Below are positions 1 through 8,661 of a stretch of DNA of 64,000 nucleotides, in pieces. The notes under the pieces were generated by a model. It saw nothing but the letters and a program-made list of their open reading frames with translations, was not told the origin of the DNA and did no database searches. Origin of the DNA: Arthrobacter sp. PGP41 (GTDB lineage: Bacteria > Actinomycetota > Actinomycetes > Actinomycetales > Micrococcaceae); the NCBI RefSeq assembly GCF_002953935.1, contig NZ_CP026514.1, forward strand, positions 1,612,001-1,676,000, written 5' to 3'. The position numbers and the translations under genes were made by a program. Positions within the stretch are counted from its first letter, which is position 1; each line of letters begins with the position of its first letter.

Positions 1-692
1 TCGCCTCCCGCCGCGTCTGCGAAGAGATGATCGCCGAGGGCCGCGTGGAAGTGGACGGCCAGGTGGTCACCGAACTCGGCGTCCGCGTCGACCCCAAGAC
101 CGCCGTCATCCACGTGGACGGGCTCCGGATCCAGCTGGATGAGGACTTGGTGTACATGGTGTTCAACAAGCCCAAGGGCGTTGTTTCCACCATGGAGGAT
201 CCTGAGGGGCGCCCCTGCATCAGCGATTTCCTCAAGAACAGCAAGAACAAGGGCGAACGCCTGTTCCACGTCGGCCGCCTCGACGTCGCCACCGAGGGCC
301 TGCTCCTGCTGACGAACGACGGCGAACTCGCCAACCGCCTGACGCACCCTTCCTACGAGGTTCCCAAGACCTACCTCGTGCAGGTCCGCGGTCCCTTCCC
401 GCAGGGCATTGGCGCGCAGCTCAAGGAGGGTGTGGAACTCGAGGACGGCTTTGCGTCCGTGGACTCCTTCCGGCTTGTCGACTCCACCCCGGGCCACGTC
501 CTGATCGAGGTGGTGCTGCACTCCGGCAAGAACCGCATTGTCCGCCGCCTGTTCGACGCCGTAGGTTTCCCGGTCCTGCGGCTGGTCCGCGTGAAGGTGG
601 GCCCCATCGGTTTGGGAGACCAGCGACAGGGCAGCATCCGCAACCTCGGCAAGCAGGAAGTCGGCCACCTGCTGGCATCCGTAGGGCTCTGA
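1..692 (+). CDS. rluB: 23S rRNA pseudouridine synthase, RluB/RsuA family (5' end outside window)
   Basis: Makes pseudouridine in 23S rRNA. The reading frame is open from base 3 and the first visible residues (ASRRVCEEMIAEGRVEVDG) are the second half of an S4 RNA-binding domain, so the true start lies upstream of the window. The catalytic motif GRLDVATEGLLLLTNDG follows, with the nucleophilic Asp codon at 282-284. The C-terminal part (KNRIVRRLFDAVGFPVLRLVR) is typical of RsuA/RluB/RluE enzymes. The gene ends 3 bp before tyrA, consistent with one operon running through cmk and der; in mycobacteria rluB likewise precedes cmk and der. RluB rather than another subfamily member is inferred from that neighbourhood. 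Confidence 0.9.
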   Translation, partial: ASRRVCEEMIAEGRVEVDGQVVTELGVRVDPKTAVIHVDGLRIQLDEDLVYMVFNKPKGVVSTMEDPEGRPCISDFLKNSKNKGERLFHVGRLDVATEGLLLLTNDGELANRLTHPSYEVPKTYLVQVRGPFPQGIGAQLKEGVELEDGFASVDSFRLVDSTPGHVLIEVVLHSGKNRIVRRLFDAVGFPVLRLVRVKVGPIGLGDQRQGSIRNLGKQEVGHLLASVGL

Positions 693-695
693 GGC

Positions 696-1805
696 ATGTC
701 CGCTTTCCACAGCCAGGGCCGCGGGCACCTGGACGGTCCGGTCGTGGTCCTTGGGACCGGACTGCTGGGCACCAGCATCGGGCTGGGGCTGCGCGGGCGC
801 GGCGTGCCGGTGTTCTTGTCCGACCCCTCACCCACCAACCAGGCGGTGGCCGTGGATATCGGGGCGGGCCGGCCACTGGCTGAACTGGGCGGCAGGGTTC
901 CGCAGCTCGTGGTGGTTGCCGCCCCGCCGGACGTCACGGCCGACGTCGTGGCGGAAGCCCTGTCCGAATACCCTGACTCGGTTGTGGTGGACATCGCCAG
1001 CGTGAAGGCGGAGATCCTGGGCCAGCTGCGCCGCCGCGGAGTTGACCTGTCCCGCTACGTGGGAACCCACCCCATGGCCGGGCGGGAAAAGTCAGGTCCC
1101 GTAGCTGCGCGGGGGGAGCTGTTTACCTCGATGCCGTGGGTGGTGTGTCCTTCGGAGGAGACCTCCGGCGCCGCCCTCCAGACGGCCCGTTCCCTGGCCG
1201 CAGACCTGGGCGCGGTCGTCTCCCGGTTCACGGCCGAAGAACATGACGAAGCCGTGGCCCTGGTCTCGCACCTGCCCCAGGTGATGTCGTCTCTGGTGGC
1301 GAGCCGATTGCAGGGCACACCCCTGCACGCGCTGTCCCTGGCCGGCAACGGCCTCCGCGACGTCACCCGTATTGCTGCCAGCGATCCCGCCCTCTGGGTC
1401 CAGATCCTTGGCGGCAACGCGGCGAAGGTGGTGGACATCCTGTACGGCGTCCGCGATGACCTTAACCGGCTGATCGGCACCCTGGAACAGCCCGCAGCCC
1501 CGGGAGCGCGGCTGGACCTCGCCCAGCTCATGAGCGAAGGCAATGCAGGCCAGGCACGCATTCCGGGCAAGCATGGCGGACCGCCGCAGGCATACTCCTG
1601 GCTGACCGTCCTGGTGGACGACAAACCGGGTCAAATTGCCCGGCTCCTCACCGAAATCGGGGAGATCGGCGTCAACCTGGAGGACCTCCGCCTTGACCAC
1701 TCGTCCGGCCGAAACGTGGGTATGGTGGAAATATCCGTGTTGCCGAACAAGCACGACCACCTGATCGAAGCACTAAACGACCGCGGATGGCGGGTACTTC
1801 AGTAA
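696..1805 (+). CDS. tyrA: prephenate dehydrogenase with C-terminal ACT domain
   Basis: Oxidative decarboxylation of prephenate to 4-hydroxyphenylpyruvate in tyrosine synthesis. The 369-residue protein has an N-terminal Rossmann fold with the nucleotide-binding glycines in VVLGTGLLGTSIG (G20, G22, G25), the family signature GTHPMAGREKSG, and a C-terminal ACT domain (about residues 300-369, YSWLTVLVDDKPGQIARLL) expected to mediate feedback control by an amino acid, probably tyrosine. The ATG lies 3 bp after rluB and the stop overlaps the cmk start (TAATG), so expression is probably coupled. An arogenate dehydrogenase activity cannot be excluded from sequence. Confidence 0.93.
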   Translation: MSAFHSQGRGHLDGPVVVLGTGLLGTSIGLGLRGRGVPVFLSDPSPTNQAVAVDIGAGRPLAELGGRVPQLVVVAAPPDVTADVVAEALSEYPDSVVVDIASVKAEILGQLRRRGVDLSRYVGTHPMAGREKSGPVAARGELFTSMPWVVCPSEETSGAALQTARSLAADLGAVVSRFTAEEHDEAVALVSHLPQVMSSLVASRLQGTPLHALSLAGNGLRDVTRIAASDPALWVQILGGNAAKVVDILYGVRDDLNRLIGTLEQPAAPGARLDLAQLMSEGNAGQARIPGKHGGPPQAYSWLTVLVDDKPGQIARLLTEIGEIGVNLEDLRLDHSSGRNVGMVEISVLPNKHDHLIEALNDRGWRVLQ

Positions 1806-2518
1806 TGACACAGGAACTTCTCGACACCATGCCCGCGCTGCGCATCGGACGGCCGCTCGTGGTGGCCATTGATGGCCCCTCCGGTTCCGGCAAGTCCAGC
1901 GTCAGCAAGGAAGTGGCCCGCAGGCTCCGGCTCGCCTACCTGGACACCGGCGCGATGTACCGCGCCCTGACCTGGGATTGCGTTAACAGGGGTATTGACC
2001 TCGGTGACGCCGCAGCCGTGGAGCAGGCCGCCCGGGACCTGGTACTGGAACTGAGCACCAGCCCGCAGGACGACTACGTCCGCGTGGATGGGGTGGACGT
2101 CACGGACGCCATCCGCGAACCGGCAATCTCTTCCGCCGTCAGCGCTGTGGCCACCACCCTCGGCGCCCGGACTGAGCTCATCCGCCGCCAGCGGGAACTG
2201 ATCGAAAAGCACCACCGCCGCATGGTGGTGGAAGGCAGGGACATCACCACCGTCGTCGCGCCCGGGGCAGAAGTCCGCATGCTGCTGACAGCCAGCGAGG
2301 AAGCACGGCTGCGCCGGCGGGGGATGCAGCTCGGCGGCACCCAGGACGCCGAGCAGTTGGCGGCCCAGGTGACCCACCGCGACGCGAAGGATTCCACGGT
2401 GGTGAACTTCACGAAGGCGGCCTCCGGGGTTGTCACGCTGGACTCATCGGACCTCGACTTCGAGCAGACCGTCGCAGCGGCCCTGGTGATCGTCACGAAG
2501 GCCCTCAACCGTGACTGA
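1805..2518 (+). CDS. cmk: (d)CMP kinase
   Basis: Phosphorylates CMP and dCMP with ATP. The P-loop GPSGSGKS is at residues 24-31, followed by YLDTGAMYRALTW and the EGRDITTVVAPGAEV motif, all diagnostic for bacterial Cmk. The ATG at 1805 overlaps the tyrA stop by one base and gives 237 residues; another in-frame ATG at 1787 would add six residues and lies inside tyrA, so the coupled start is preferred. The stop overlaps the following acyltransferase start by 8 bp. Confidence 0.95.
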   Translation: MTQELLDTMPALRIGRPLVVAIDGPSGSGKSSVSKEVARRLRLAYLDTGAMYRALTWDCVNRGIDLGDAAAVEQAARDLVLELSTSPQDDYVRVDGVDVTDAIREPAISSAVSAVATTLGARTELIRRQRELIEKHHRRMVVEGRDITTVVAPGAEVRMLLTASEEARLRRRGMQLGGTQDAEQLAAQVTHRDAKDSTVVNFTKAASGVVTLDSSDLDFEQTVAAALVIVTKALNRD

Positions 2519-3230
2519 CGGCAAGCGGGGTGTCCCGTCCGGGCTGACCATGACGTGGAGCAGGCCGGTGGGCTGGATCCTCGACCATCTGGTGTACCGG
2601 ACCACAGTCACAGGCAAGGACAACGTGCCTACCGGAGGCCCGGTGATTTTCGCCGCGAACCACATCAGCTTCCTGGACGGGCCGGTCATGTTCGGTGCCT
2701 CGCCACGGCCCATGCACATCCTGGTCAAGCAGGAAATGTTCCAGGGATTCCTTGGCCGGGTGCTCCACGCCTCCGGCCAGTTGCCGGTGGACCGGCGGGG
2801 CGACCGCGCGGCACTGCAGCGCTGCAAGGAAGTGCTCGACGCCGGACGGTGCGTAGGGATCCTTCCCGAAGGTACCCGGGGGAGCGGGGCGGCTGCGGAC
2901 ATTAACGGCGGCGTCGCCTGGCTGGCGCTGAACTCCGGAGCCCCGGTGGTTCCGGTGGCCATCCTGGGTACGCGCAAAGGCGACGAACACCTTGATTCCG
3001 TGCCCCGGCCGGGCAGGCGTTTCCACGTCAGCTTCGGAAATGCCCTCACCCTTGGCCGCAGGGCCGGGGAAAGCGGGCGTGCTTCAATGGACAGGGCGGC
3101 GCTGGAAATCCGCGCTGCGCTGGCTGGGCACGTCCAGGATTCCATCCAACTCAGCGGGCAGCCCCTGCCCACGGCAGATGCCCATAAAGACTTAACAGCA
3201 GTAGCCGGGACGCCGGCAGATGACCACTAA
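2511..3230 (+). CDS. 1-acylglycerol-3-phosphate O-acyltransferase family protein
   Basis: A PlsC-type acyltransferase of 239 residues, expected at the inner face of the membrane in phospholipid synthesis. The catalytic HxxxxD is at residues 51-56 (NHISFLD), and the phosphate-binding block ILPEGTRG follows. It starts with GTG inside the end of cmk (8-bp overlap) and ends just before der, as the lysophospholipid acyltransferase between cmk and der does in many actinobacteria. A second family member lies at 19313-20146, so substrate or acyl-chain specificity cannot be assigned to either. Confidence 0.88.
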   Translation: MTDGKRGVPSGLTMTWSRPVGWILDHLVYRTTVTGKDNVPTGGPVIFAANHISFLDGPVMFGASPRPMHILVKQEMFQGFLGRVLHASGQLPVDRRGDRAALQRCKEVLDAGRCVGILPEGTRGSGAAADINGGVAWLALNSGAPVVPVAILGTRKGDEHLDSVPRPGRRFHVSFGNALTLGRRAGESGRASMDRAALEIRAALAGHVQDSIQLSGQPLPTADAHKDLTAVAGTPADDH

Positions 3231-3240
3231 GGACAGTGCA

Positions 3241-4791
3241 ATGAGCGATACGACTCAAACTCCCGGCCACCCCGGCGCCGGCGAAGACGAATACACGCCC
3301 ACGGGCACGGACCAGGTGGCCGAACGGCTGGCTGCCATTGACGACGACGAGGCAGAGCTCCGCGCCGCGTCCCTCCGGGCGGGCCTGGAGGACTATGACC
3401 TCGACGAGGAAGACGCCGCACTCCTCAGCGGCGAGTACGGCGACGAGGACTTCGACGGCCCGGTCAAGCTTGATCCCGTCCTGGCCATCATCGGACGCCC
3501 CAACGTGGGCAAGTCAACCCTGGTGAACCGTATCCTGGGCCGACGTGAAGCAGTGGTTGAAGACACCCCCGGTGTCACCCGCGACCGCGTCATGTACTCC
3601 GCCAGCTGGAACGGCCGCAACTTCACCCTGGTGGACACCGGCGGCTGGGAGCACGATGCCCGCGGCATCCACGCCCGCGTGGCGGAGCAGGCCGAGATGG
3701 CCGTTGAACTCGCGGACGCCGTGCTCTTCGTGGTGGACTCCGCAGTGGGGGCAACGGCCACCGATGAAGGCGTCATGAAGATGCTCCGCCGCAGCAAGAA
3801 GCCGGTCATCATGGTGGCCAACAAGGTGGACGACTTTGCGCAGGAGGCGGACTCGGCCACCCTGTGGGGCCTGGGCTTTGGCGAGCCCTACCCGGTGTCG
3901 GCGCTGCACGGCCGCGGAGTTGCGGACCTGCTGGACCACGTGATGGACGTGCTCCCGGAGTTCTCCACCATTGAGGGAACCGACCGTTCCGGCGGCCCGC
4001 GGCGCATTGCCCTGATCGGGCGCCCCAACGTGGGCAAGTCCTCGCTGCTGAACAAGCTGGCGGGTACCGAGCGCGTAGTGGTGGACAACACCGCCGGAAC
4101 CACCCGCGACCCCGTGGACGAGTTCATCGAGCTCGGCGGCCGGACGTGGCGCTTCGTGGACACGGCAGGCATCCGCCGCCGCCAGCACATGGCGCAGGGG
4201 GCGGACTTCTACGCCTCCCTGCGGACCCAGGCCGCACTCGAAAAGGCGGAGGTCGCCGTCGTGCTCCTCGCCGTGGATGAGGTCCTCAGCGAGCAGGACG
4301 TCCGGATCCTGCAACTCGCCATTGAGTCCGGCCGTGCCCTGGTGCTGGCGTTCAACAAGTGGGACCTGCTCGACGACGAACGCCGGCGCTACCTGGAACG
4401 TGAGATCGAGCAGGACCTGGCCCACGTGAACTGGGCGCCCCGGGTGAACATCTCGGCCAAGACCGGGTGGCACAAGGACCGCCTGGTTCCCGCCCTGGAC
4501 CTGGCACTGGAGAACTGGGACAAGCGCATCGCCACCGGCCGCCTGAACGCCTTCCTCGGCGAACTCGTTGCAGCGCATCCGCACCCCGTCCGCGGCGGCA
4601 AGCAGCCGCGCATCCTCTTCGGCACCCAGGCGTCCAGCAGGCCGCCGAAGTTCGTGCTGTTCACCACCGGATTCCTGGACCCCGGATACCGCCGCTTCAT
4701 CACCCGCCGCCTCCGGGAAACCTTCGGCTTCGAGGGCACCCCTATCGAGGTCAGCATGCGCGTGCGGGAAAAGCGCGGCAAGAAGCGTTGA
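3241..4791 (+). CDS. der: ribosome-assembly GTPase Der (EngA)
   Basis: Double-G-domain GTPase for 50S subunit maturation. The first P-loop GRPNVGKST is at residues 85-93 and the second GRPNVGKSS at 260-268; [17 protein letters not shown] and NKWD supply the other G motifs, and a C-terminal KH-like domain ends in KRGKKR. ATG 3241 is preferred over in-frame ATG 3220 because AAGGA at 3229-3233 sits 7 nt upstream; it gives 516 residues. About 84 acidic residues precede the first G domain, an extension seen in actinobacterial Der but absent from E. coli Der. A small hairpin (4802-4818) without a T-tract follows the stop. Confidence 0.95.
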   Translation: MSDTTQTPGHPGAGEDEYTPTGTDQVAERLAAIDDDEAELRAASLRAGLEDYDLDEEDAALLSGEYGDEDFDGPVKLDPVLAIIGRPNVGKSTLVNRILGRREAVVEDTPGVTRDRVMYSASWNGRNFTLVDTGGWEHDARGIHARVAEQAEMAVELADAVLFVVDSAVGATATDEGVMKMLRRSKKPVIMVANKVDDFAQEADSATLWGLGFGEPYPVSALHGRGVADLLDHVMDVLPEFSTIEGTDRSGGPRRIALIGRPNVGKSSLLNKLAGTERVVVDNTAGTTRDPVDEFIELGGRTWRFVDTAGIRRRQHMAQGADFYASLRTQAALEKAEVAVVLLAVDEVLSEQDVRILQLAIESGRALVLAFNKWDLLDDERRRYLEREIEQDLAHVNWAPRVNISAKTGWHKDRLVPALDLALENWDKRIATGRLNAFLGELVAAHPHPVRGGKQPRILFGTQASSRPPKFVLFTTGFLDPGYRRFITRRLRETFGFEGTPIEVSMRVREKRGKKR

Positions 4792-4861
4792 TTCCGGTGA
4801 TCTCCGCAACACGCGGAGCGCCGGAAGCCGGAAAGTGTCACTGGCACCCTCCGGAATCGTG

Positions 4862-4867
4862 TAAGCT
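4862..4867 (+). promoter_or_regulatory. possible -10 element for tRNA-Pro
   Basis: TAAGCT preceded by TG fits an extended -10 element about 80 bp before the tRNA. I see no convincing -35. The rest of 4792-4949 holds a weak hairpin (CTCCGC/GCGGAG, 4802-4818) and no open reading frame of interest. Confidence 0.3.
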
Positions 4868-4949
4868 CTTCTAGGTGGTTCGGCCGGACTGCTGGTGAAA
4901 TCCTCGAAGCGATTCGTGGATTTGGCACAGCGGAGAACGGCGGAACCAG

Positions 4950-5026
<77 letters not shown>

Positions 5027-5076
5027 AAACACCAGAGGCCGCCTTCGGAGAAATCCGGAGGCGGCCTCTGGTGTTT
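5027..5076. terminator. strong hairpin terminator, probably bidirectional
   Basis: A perfect 17-bp inverted repeat (arms 5027-5043 and 5060-5076, beginning AAACACCAGAGG) continues inward through one G.U pair to a GAAA tetraloop at 5050-5053. It is flanked by A- and T-rich ends, so it can act for the tRNA on the plus strand and for fpg converging from the minus strand. Confidence 0.88.
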
Positions 5077-5130
5077 AACCGGCGCTGATCAGTCTCCCGC
5101 AAGAAGCCCGTGCCGAGACCTTATGTTTTC

Positions 5131-6000
5131 CTACTTGAGGAACTTCGAGGTCCTGCGGTCAGCCAGGATCTTGCCCTTGGTCTGGCAGGTGGGGCAGTAC
5201 TGCAGGGCGGTATCGGCGAAGGAAACCTCCCGGACGGTGTCCCCGCACACGGGGCAGGGCTGCCCGGTCCGGGCATGGACGCGCATGTGGCTCCGTTTGA
5301 CGTCCTTCAGGTCCTTCGGCGGCTTGCCCTGAGCCTCGGCCATCGCCGTGCCCAGGATGGTGTGGATGGCGTCGTACAGGACCTGGACGCTTCCGCGGTC
5401 CAGGGACTTGGCCGTGGCAAAGGGGGAAATCCTTGCCGCATGCAGGATCTCGTCGCTGTAGGCGTTTCCAATGCCGGCGATGACGCCCTGGTTCCGCAGG
5501 AGGCCCTTGACCTGCTGGGAACTGCCGGCAAGGATCTCCGCCAGCATGTCGGCGTCGAACGCCTCAGCGAAGGGGTCCGGTCCCAGCGAGGCGATGCCCG
5601 GCACTTCCTGCGGATCCCGGACCACGTAGACCGCCAGGCTCTTCTTGGTGCCGGCCTCGGTGAGGTCAAAGCCGCGGGGACCCCCGGGGCCGGTGAAGGC
5701 AAGGCGGGCGGCGATGTGCCCCTTGCCCATTTTCAGCTGGGCCTCGGTGGGGGAGTCCGTGAAGCGGACCCAGCCGGCCCTGGCCAGGTGAAAGACGAAG
5801 GAGATGCCGCCGGTGTCGATGCTGATGAACTTGCCGAAACGCCGGACGCCCGTGACGGTCCTGCCCTCGAGGGCGCTGAACGGGGGATCGGCCGTCTTGA
5901 GGACGGCGAAGGAAACGATCTGCACTTTAGACACGACCGCTCCCTGCAGGTGCTCATCCAGGAACCCGGCAAGGCCGGCGACCTCGGGCAGCTCAGGCAT
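5131..6000 (-). CDS. Fpg/Nei family DNA glycosylase/AP lyase
   Basis: Base-excision repair enzyme for oxidised bases. The start MPELPEV supplies the catalytic N-terminal Pro (after Met removal) and the adjacent Glu; Lys57 lies in VRRFGKF. A C-terminal zinc finger is complete (CPVCG then CPTCQ, near residues 253-275). The product is 289 residues. Actinobacteria carry several Fpg/Nei paralogues, and sequence alone does not show whether this one prefers oxidised purines or pyrimidines, so no symbol is given. It is divergent from gcvH. Confidence 0.88.
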   Translation of the reverse strand: MPELPEVAGLAGFLDEHLQGAVVSKVQIVSFAVLKTADPPFSALEGRTVTGVRRFGKFISIDTGGISFVFHLARAGWVRFTDSPTEAQLKMGKGHIAARLAFTGPGGPRGFDLTEAGTKKSLAVYVVRDPQEVPGIASLGPDPFAEAFDADMLAEILAGSSQQVKGLLRNQGVIAGIGNAYSDEILHAARISPFATAKSLDRGSVQVLYDAIHTILGTAMAEAQGKPPKDLKDVKRSHMRVHARTGQPCPVCGDTVREVSFADTALQYCPTCQTKGKILADRRTSKFLK

Positions 6001-6097
6001 CCGCTACCTGCCTTCCCTGACGTGGACGCCCGGCTGTGCATGCGCTCATGCGTCCCATCTTGGCAGAAACCCCGGCGAACGCCCGGGCAGTTGTGCC

Positions 6098-6103
6098 TAT
6101 ACT
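6098..6103 (+). promoter_or_regulatory. putative gcvH -10 element
   Basis: TATACT lies about 60 bp before the gcvH ATG. A GC-rich hairpin (GGCCCG/CGGGCC, near 6112-6127) lies in the presumed leader. No glycine-riboswitch architecture was recognised in the short leader. Confidence 0.4.
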
Positions 6104-6165
6104 TTCAGCGGCGGCCCGTTCCGGGCCCCGTTGACATTGGTGTTCGACCCGATGAAAGGCCCCTG

Positions 6166-6552
6166 ATGAGCAACATTCCCGAAGATCTGTCCTACACAGC
6201 CGAACACGAGTGGGTCACCGCCCCCAATGCCGACGGCGTGGTCCGGGTAGGCATCACCGACTTTGCCCAGGACGCGCTCGGGGATGTTGTCTATGCCCAG
6301 ATGCCTGAAGTTGGCACCAAGATTACGGCGAACGATGTTGTGGGCGAGGTGGAGTCCACCAAGAGCGTCAGCGACATCTATGCACCCGTAACCGGTGAAG
6401 TCGTGGCCCGCAACGAGTCACTGGACACTGATTCCGCGCTTATCAACACAGATCCCTACGGTGACGGGTGGCTGATTGAGATCAAGCTCGCCGAAGCCGA
6501 CGCCGTTGAATCATTGCTCAGTGCATCGGAGTACGAACAACAGGTAGGCTAA
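6166..6552 (+). CDS. gcvH: glycine cleavage system H protein
   Basis: Lipoyl carrier shuttling the aminomethyl group between P and T proteins. The 128-residue protein has the start MSNIPEDLSYTAEHEWV, the fold signature GDVVYAQMPEVG and the lipoylation site GEVESTKSVSDIYAPVTGEV (Lys in STKS). The frame stays open upstream, but ATG 6166 is preceded by GAAAGG and begins the conserved H-protein sequence. P and T genes are not in the window. gcvH beside garA matches mycobacterial Rv1826-Rv1827, which couples a one-carbon protein to a regulator of glutamate metabolism. Confidence 0.95.
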   Translation: MSNIPEDLSYTAEHEWVTAPNADGVVRVGITDFAQDALGDVVYAQMPEVGTKITANDVVGEVESTKSVSDIYAPVTGEVVARNESLDTDSALINTDPYGDGWLIEIKLAEADAVESLLSASEYEQQVG

Positions 6553-6669
6553 AGCTAACCGGTAATTCCGGTCCGGCCCCGCCGTGAAGGCAGAACGTCT
6601 TCGCACGTCAGCGGCCGGATCGGCGGGCCGGGACCGGGCCTGCGTTGCAGGTCCGGAGGGCAGATGTTG

Positions 6670-6692
6670 GTTGCAGGCCTGAGGGCTGCAAC
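6670..6692 (+). other. hairpin in the garA leader
   Basis: GTTGCAG (6670-6676) pairs perfectly with CTGCAAC (6686-6692), ending a few bases before the garA Shine-Dalgarno (GAGGAGG). There is no T-tract, so it is more likely a leader structure affecting translation or RNA stability than a terminator. Confidence 0.4.
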
Positions 6693-6709
6693 GGAAAGAG
6701 GAGGAGTCC

Positions 6710-7186
6710 ATGGCTGGCCACACACAGAACCCTGCCGACGGGGAACACGGCTCGGGTGCGGCCAGGGCGTCGGAGACCACTTCAATCCATCTCACCCCGG
6801 TGAGGGATGAGCCCACGATTGCCCCCAAACTCTCATCCGATGAGCGCAGCTCGGTTGAGGCGCTGCCGGCTGGGTCAGCATTGCTGGTTGCGCACAGCGG
6901 CCCCAACGCCGGCGCCCGCTTCCTGCTTGATTCCGATGTCACCACGGCAGGACGCCACCCGGATGCGGACATCTTCCTGGACGACGTCACCGTTTCCCGC
7001 CGCCATGTTGAGTTCCGGCGCACCGCACGGAGTTTTGAGGTGGTGGACAAAAACAGCCTGAACGGCACCTACGTCAACCACGACCGCGTGGACAGCGTGG
7101 AGCTCAAGTCCGGCAGCGAAGTCCAGATCGGCAAATTCCGCCTCACCTTCTACCTGAGCCCTGCCAACGCTGCAGGCCGCGGCTGA
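6710..7186 (+). CDS. garA: FHA-domain regulator GarA/OdhI
   Basis: Small phospho-switch protein. In mycobacteria and corynebacteria, GarA/OdhI binds 2-oxoglutarate dehydrogenase and glutamate enzymes and is turned off when a Ser/Thr kinase phosphorylates its N-terminal ETTS motif. Here the motif is SETTSIHL with Thr23-Thr24, and the FHA domain spans about 55-150 with the phosphothreonine-binding residues in GRHPDADI (81-88), SRRH (96-99) and NSLNGT (115-120). It is 158 residues with a GAGGAGG ribosome site. It precedes ftsR as in Mycobacterium and Corynebacterium. Confidence 0.9.
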   Translation: MAGHTQNPADGEHGSGAARASETTSIHLTPVRDEPTIAPKLSSDERSSVEALPAGSALLVAHSGPNAGARFLLDSDVTTAGRHPDADIFLDDVTVSRRHVEFRRTARSFEVVDKNSLNGTYVNHDRVDSVELKSGSEVQIGKFRLTFYLSPANAAGRG

Positions 7187-7203
7187 ACCGGGGACCACTG
7201 CCT

Positions 7204-7926
7204 GTGGCAATGGCACAACCGGAACGCCGGGGACCCCAGGTCCTCAACATTGGGGAAGTCCTCGCACAGCTCAGCGGGGACTTCCCCGGAATGACTGCGT
7301 CCAAGATCAGGTTCCTTGAGGAAAAAGGGCTGATCAACCCGCGCCGTACGCCGGCGGGCTACCGCCAGTACTCGGACGGCGATGTGGAGCGGCTGCGGTT
7401 CGTCCTGGCCCTGCAGCGGGACCAGTACCTTCCCCTGAAGGTCATCAAGGACTACCTCGACGCCATCGACCGGGGGGAGCGCCCCGAGAACCTCCCGCCC
7501 GGCGTCGTGGTGTCCCCGCGCATCGTCTCGGATGAGCTGGCGGCCGAACTGCAGAACCGGGGGCGCAAGCTTACGGAAGAGCAGCTCCGCACGGAATCCG
7601 GTGCCAGCGTGCCGCTGCTGCAGTCCCTCCTGAGTTTCGGCCTGATCAGCCACAGCAATGGCCAGTTCGATGAGCACGCCCTCCAGGTGGCGCGGGCCTG
7701 CGTCCAACTGGAAAGCCACGGGCTTGAGCCCCGCCACCTCCGCCCCTTCCAGGCGGCTGCGGAACGGGAGTTTGGCCTGGTGGAGCGCGTCGTGGCGCCG
7801 TTGGCGTCCCGCAAGGACTCCGCGTCCCAGGCGCGGGCAGCTGAGGCCGCCCGTGAAATCAGCGACCTCTGCCTCACCCTGCACCGTGCCCTGGTGCAGG
7901 ACCATATCTCACGCATGGACATCTGA
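7204..7926 (+). CDS. ftsR: MerR-family transcriptional regulator FtsR
   Basis: DNA-binding regulator; the C. glutamicum orthologue at this locus activates ftsZ. The N-terminal winged helix has the MerR form IRFLEEKGLINPRRTPAGYRQYSDGDVERLRF (about residues 35-66, quoted across two helices), followed by a coiled coil. The GTG at 7204 is about 10 nt after GGGG and is chosen over ATG 7210; products are 240 or 238 residues. Identification as FtsR (Rv1828-type) rests on MerR sequence plus position between garA and a DUF151 gene. Its stop overlaps the next start (TGATG). See the ftsZ promoter entry for a possible target. Confidence 0.85.
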   Translation: MAMAQPERRGPQVLNIGEVLAQLSGDFPGMTASKIRFLEEKGLINPRRTPAGYRQYSDGDVERLRFVLALQRDQYLPLKVIKDYLDAIDRGERPENLPPGVVVSPRIVSDELAAELQNRGRKLTEEQLRTESGASVPLLQSLLSFGLISHSNGQFDEHALQVARACVQLESHGLEPRHLRPFQAAAEREFGLVERVVAPLASRKDSASQARAAEAAREISDLCLTLHRALVQDHISRMDI

Positions 7927-8429
7927 TGATTGAAGTCGAGATTGTGGGCGTTCGGATCGAACTGCCTTCCAACCAGCCCCTGGTCCTGCTTCGGGAGATG
8001 CACGGGGAACGGCATGTCCCCATATGGATCGGGACGCCTGAAGCCAGTGCCATCGCCCTTGCCCAGCAGGGCGTGGTCCCGCCGCGCCCCATGACCCACG
8101 ACCTCTTGGTGGACGTCGTGGAGTCGCTGGGGCACTCGGTGGTCAGCGTGAACATCGTGGCGGTGGAGGACAACATCTTCTACGGCCAGTTGCAGTTCGA
8201 GAACGGGACAACAGTCAGTTCCCGGGCTTCGGACGCACTGGCCATAGCCCTGCGCGCAAAGTGCAGGATTTGGTGCGCCGACTCGGTAATGGATGAGGCC
8301 GGGGTTCGCATCACGGAACACGACGAGGGCGAGGACACCGAGCCCGGTCCCACCGTTGATGAAGAGCGCGAACTGCGCCGGTTCCGGGAGTTCCTGGACG
8401 ACGTTGAACCTGAGGATTTCGACGGCTAA
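7926..8429 (+). CDS. bifunctional nuclease family protein (DUF151)
   Basis: A 167-residue DUF151 protein with the core IEVEIVGVRIELPSNQPLVL, VPIWIGTPEASAIAL and SSRASDALAIALRA. Plant homologues were reported to have nuclease activity, but the function of the actinobacterial protein is unsettled. It overlaps ftsR (TGATG), so the two are probably co-translated. It corresponds to Rv1829. The C-terminal 40 residues are acidic. Confidence 0.85.
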   Translation: MIEVEIVGVRIELPSNQPLVLLREMHGERHVPIWIGTPEASAIALAQQGVVPPRPMTHDLLVDVVESLGHSVVSVNIVAVEDNIFYGQLQFENGTTVSSRASDALAIALRAKCRIWCADSVMDEAGVRITEHDEGEDTEPGPTVDEERELRRFREFLDDVEPEDFDG

Positions 8430-8596
8430 GGTCACGTTAAGGTTAAAGTTGAGGGTGAAACTTTCGACACGCCCCGATAAACCCTGCTGGGTCTTTGACC
8501 TTGCGAGCCCCCGGGCCTAACGTCGAAGTATCGAGTTCCCATTGCTTACGGCAGCCGCGCAAGTCACACTGGAAAGTGCGCCCCGCGAAAATTACA

Positions 8597-8629
8597 TGCA
8601 TGGTCTTCATGCACTGCTGCTGCAGCAGT
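8597..8629 (+). other. two adjoining hairpins in the leader of the second MerR gene
   Basis: TGCATG/CATGCA (8597-8602 and 8608-8613) is directly followed by ACTGCTG/CAGCAGT (8613-8619 and 8623-8629). Both arm pairs are perfect and end 20 bp before the AAGGAGG ribosome site. There is no T-tract. They could be leader RNA structure or operator DNA. Confidence 0.45.
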
Positions 8630-8661
8630 TTCCCCGGGAGCGTATGACAAGGAGGATCCAG

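Noticed and set aside
5110..6165. Open frame running into gcvH from upstream
   Set aside because: Antisense to fpg; the H protein starts at ATG 6166 with a ribosome site.
6104..6165. Glycine riboswitch before gcvH
   Set aside because: Leader is only about 55 nt and lacks aptamer-like helices.
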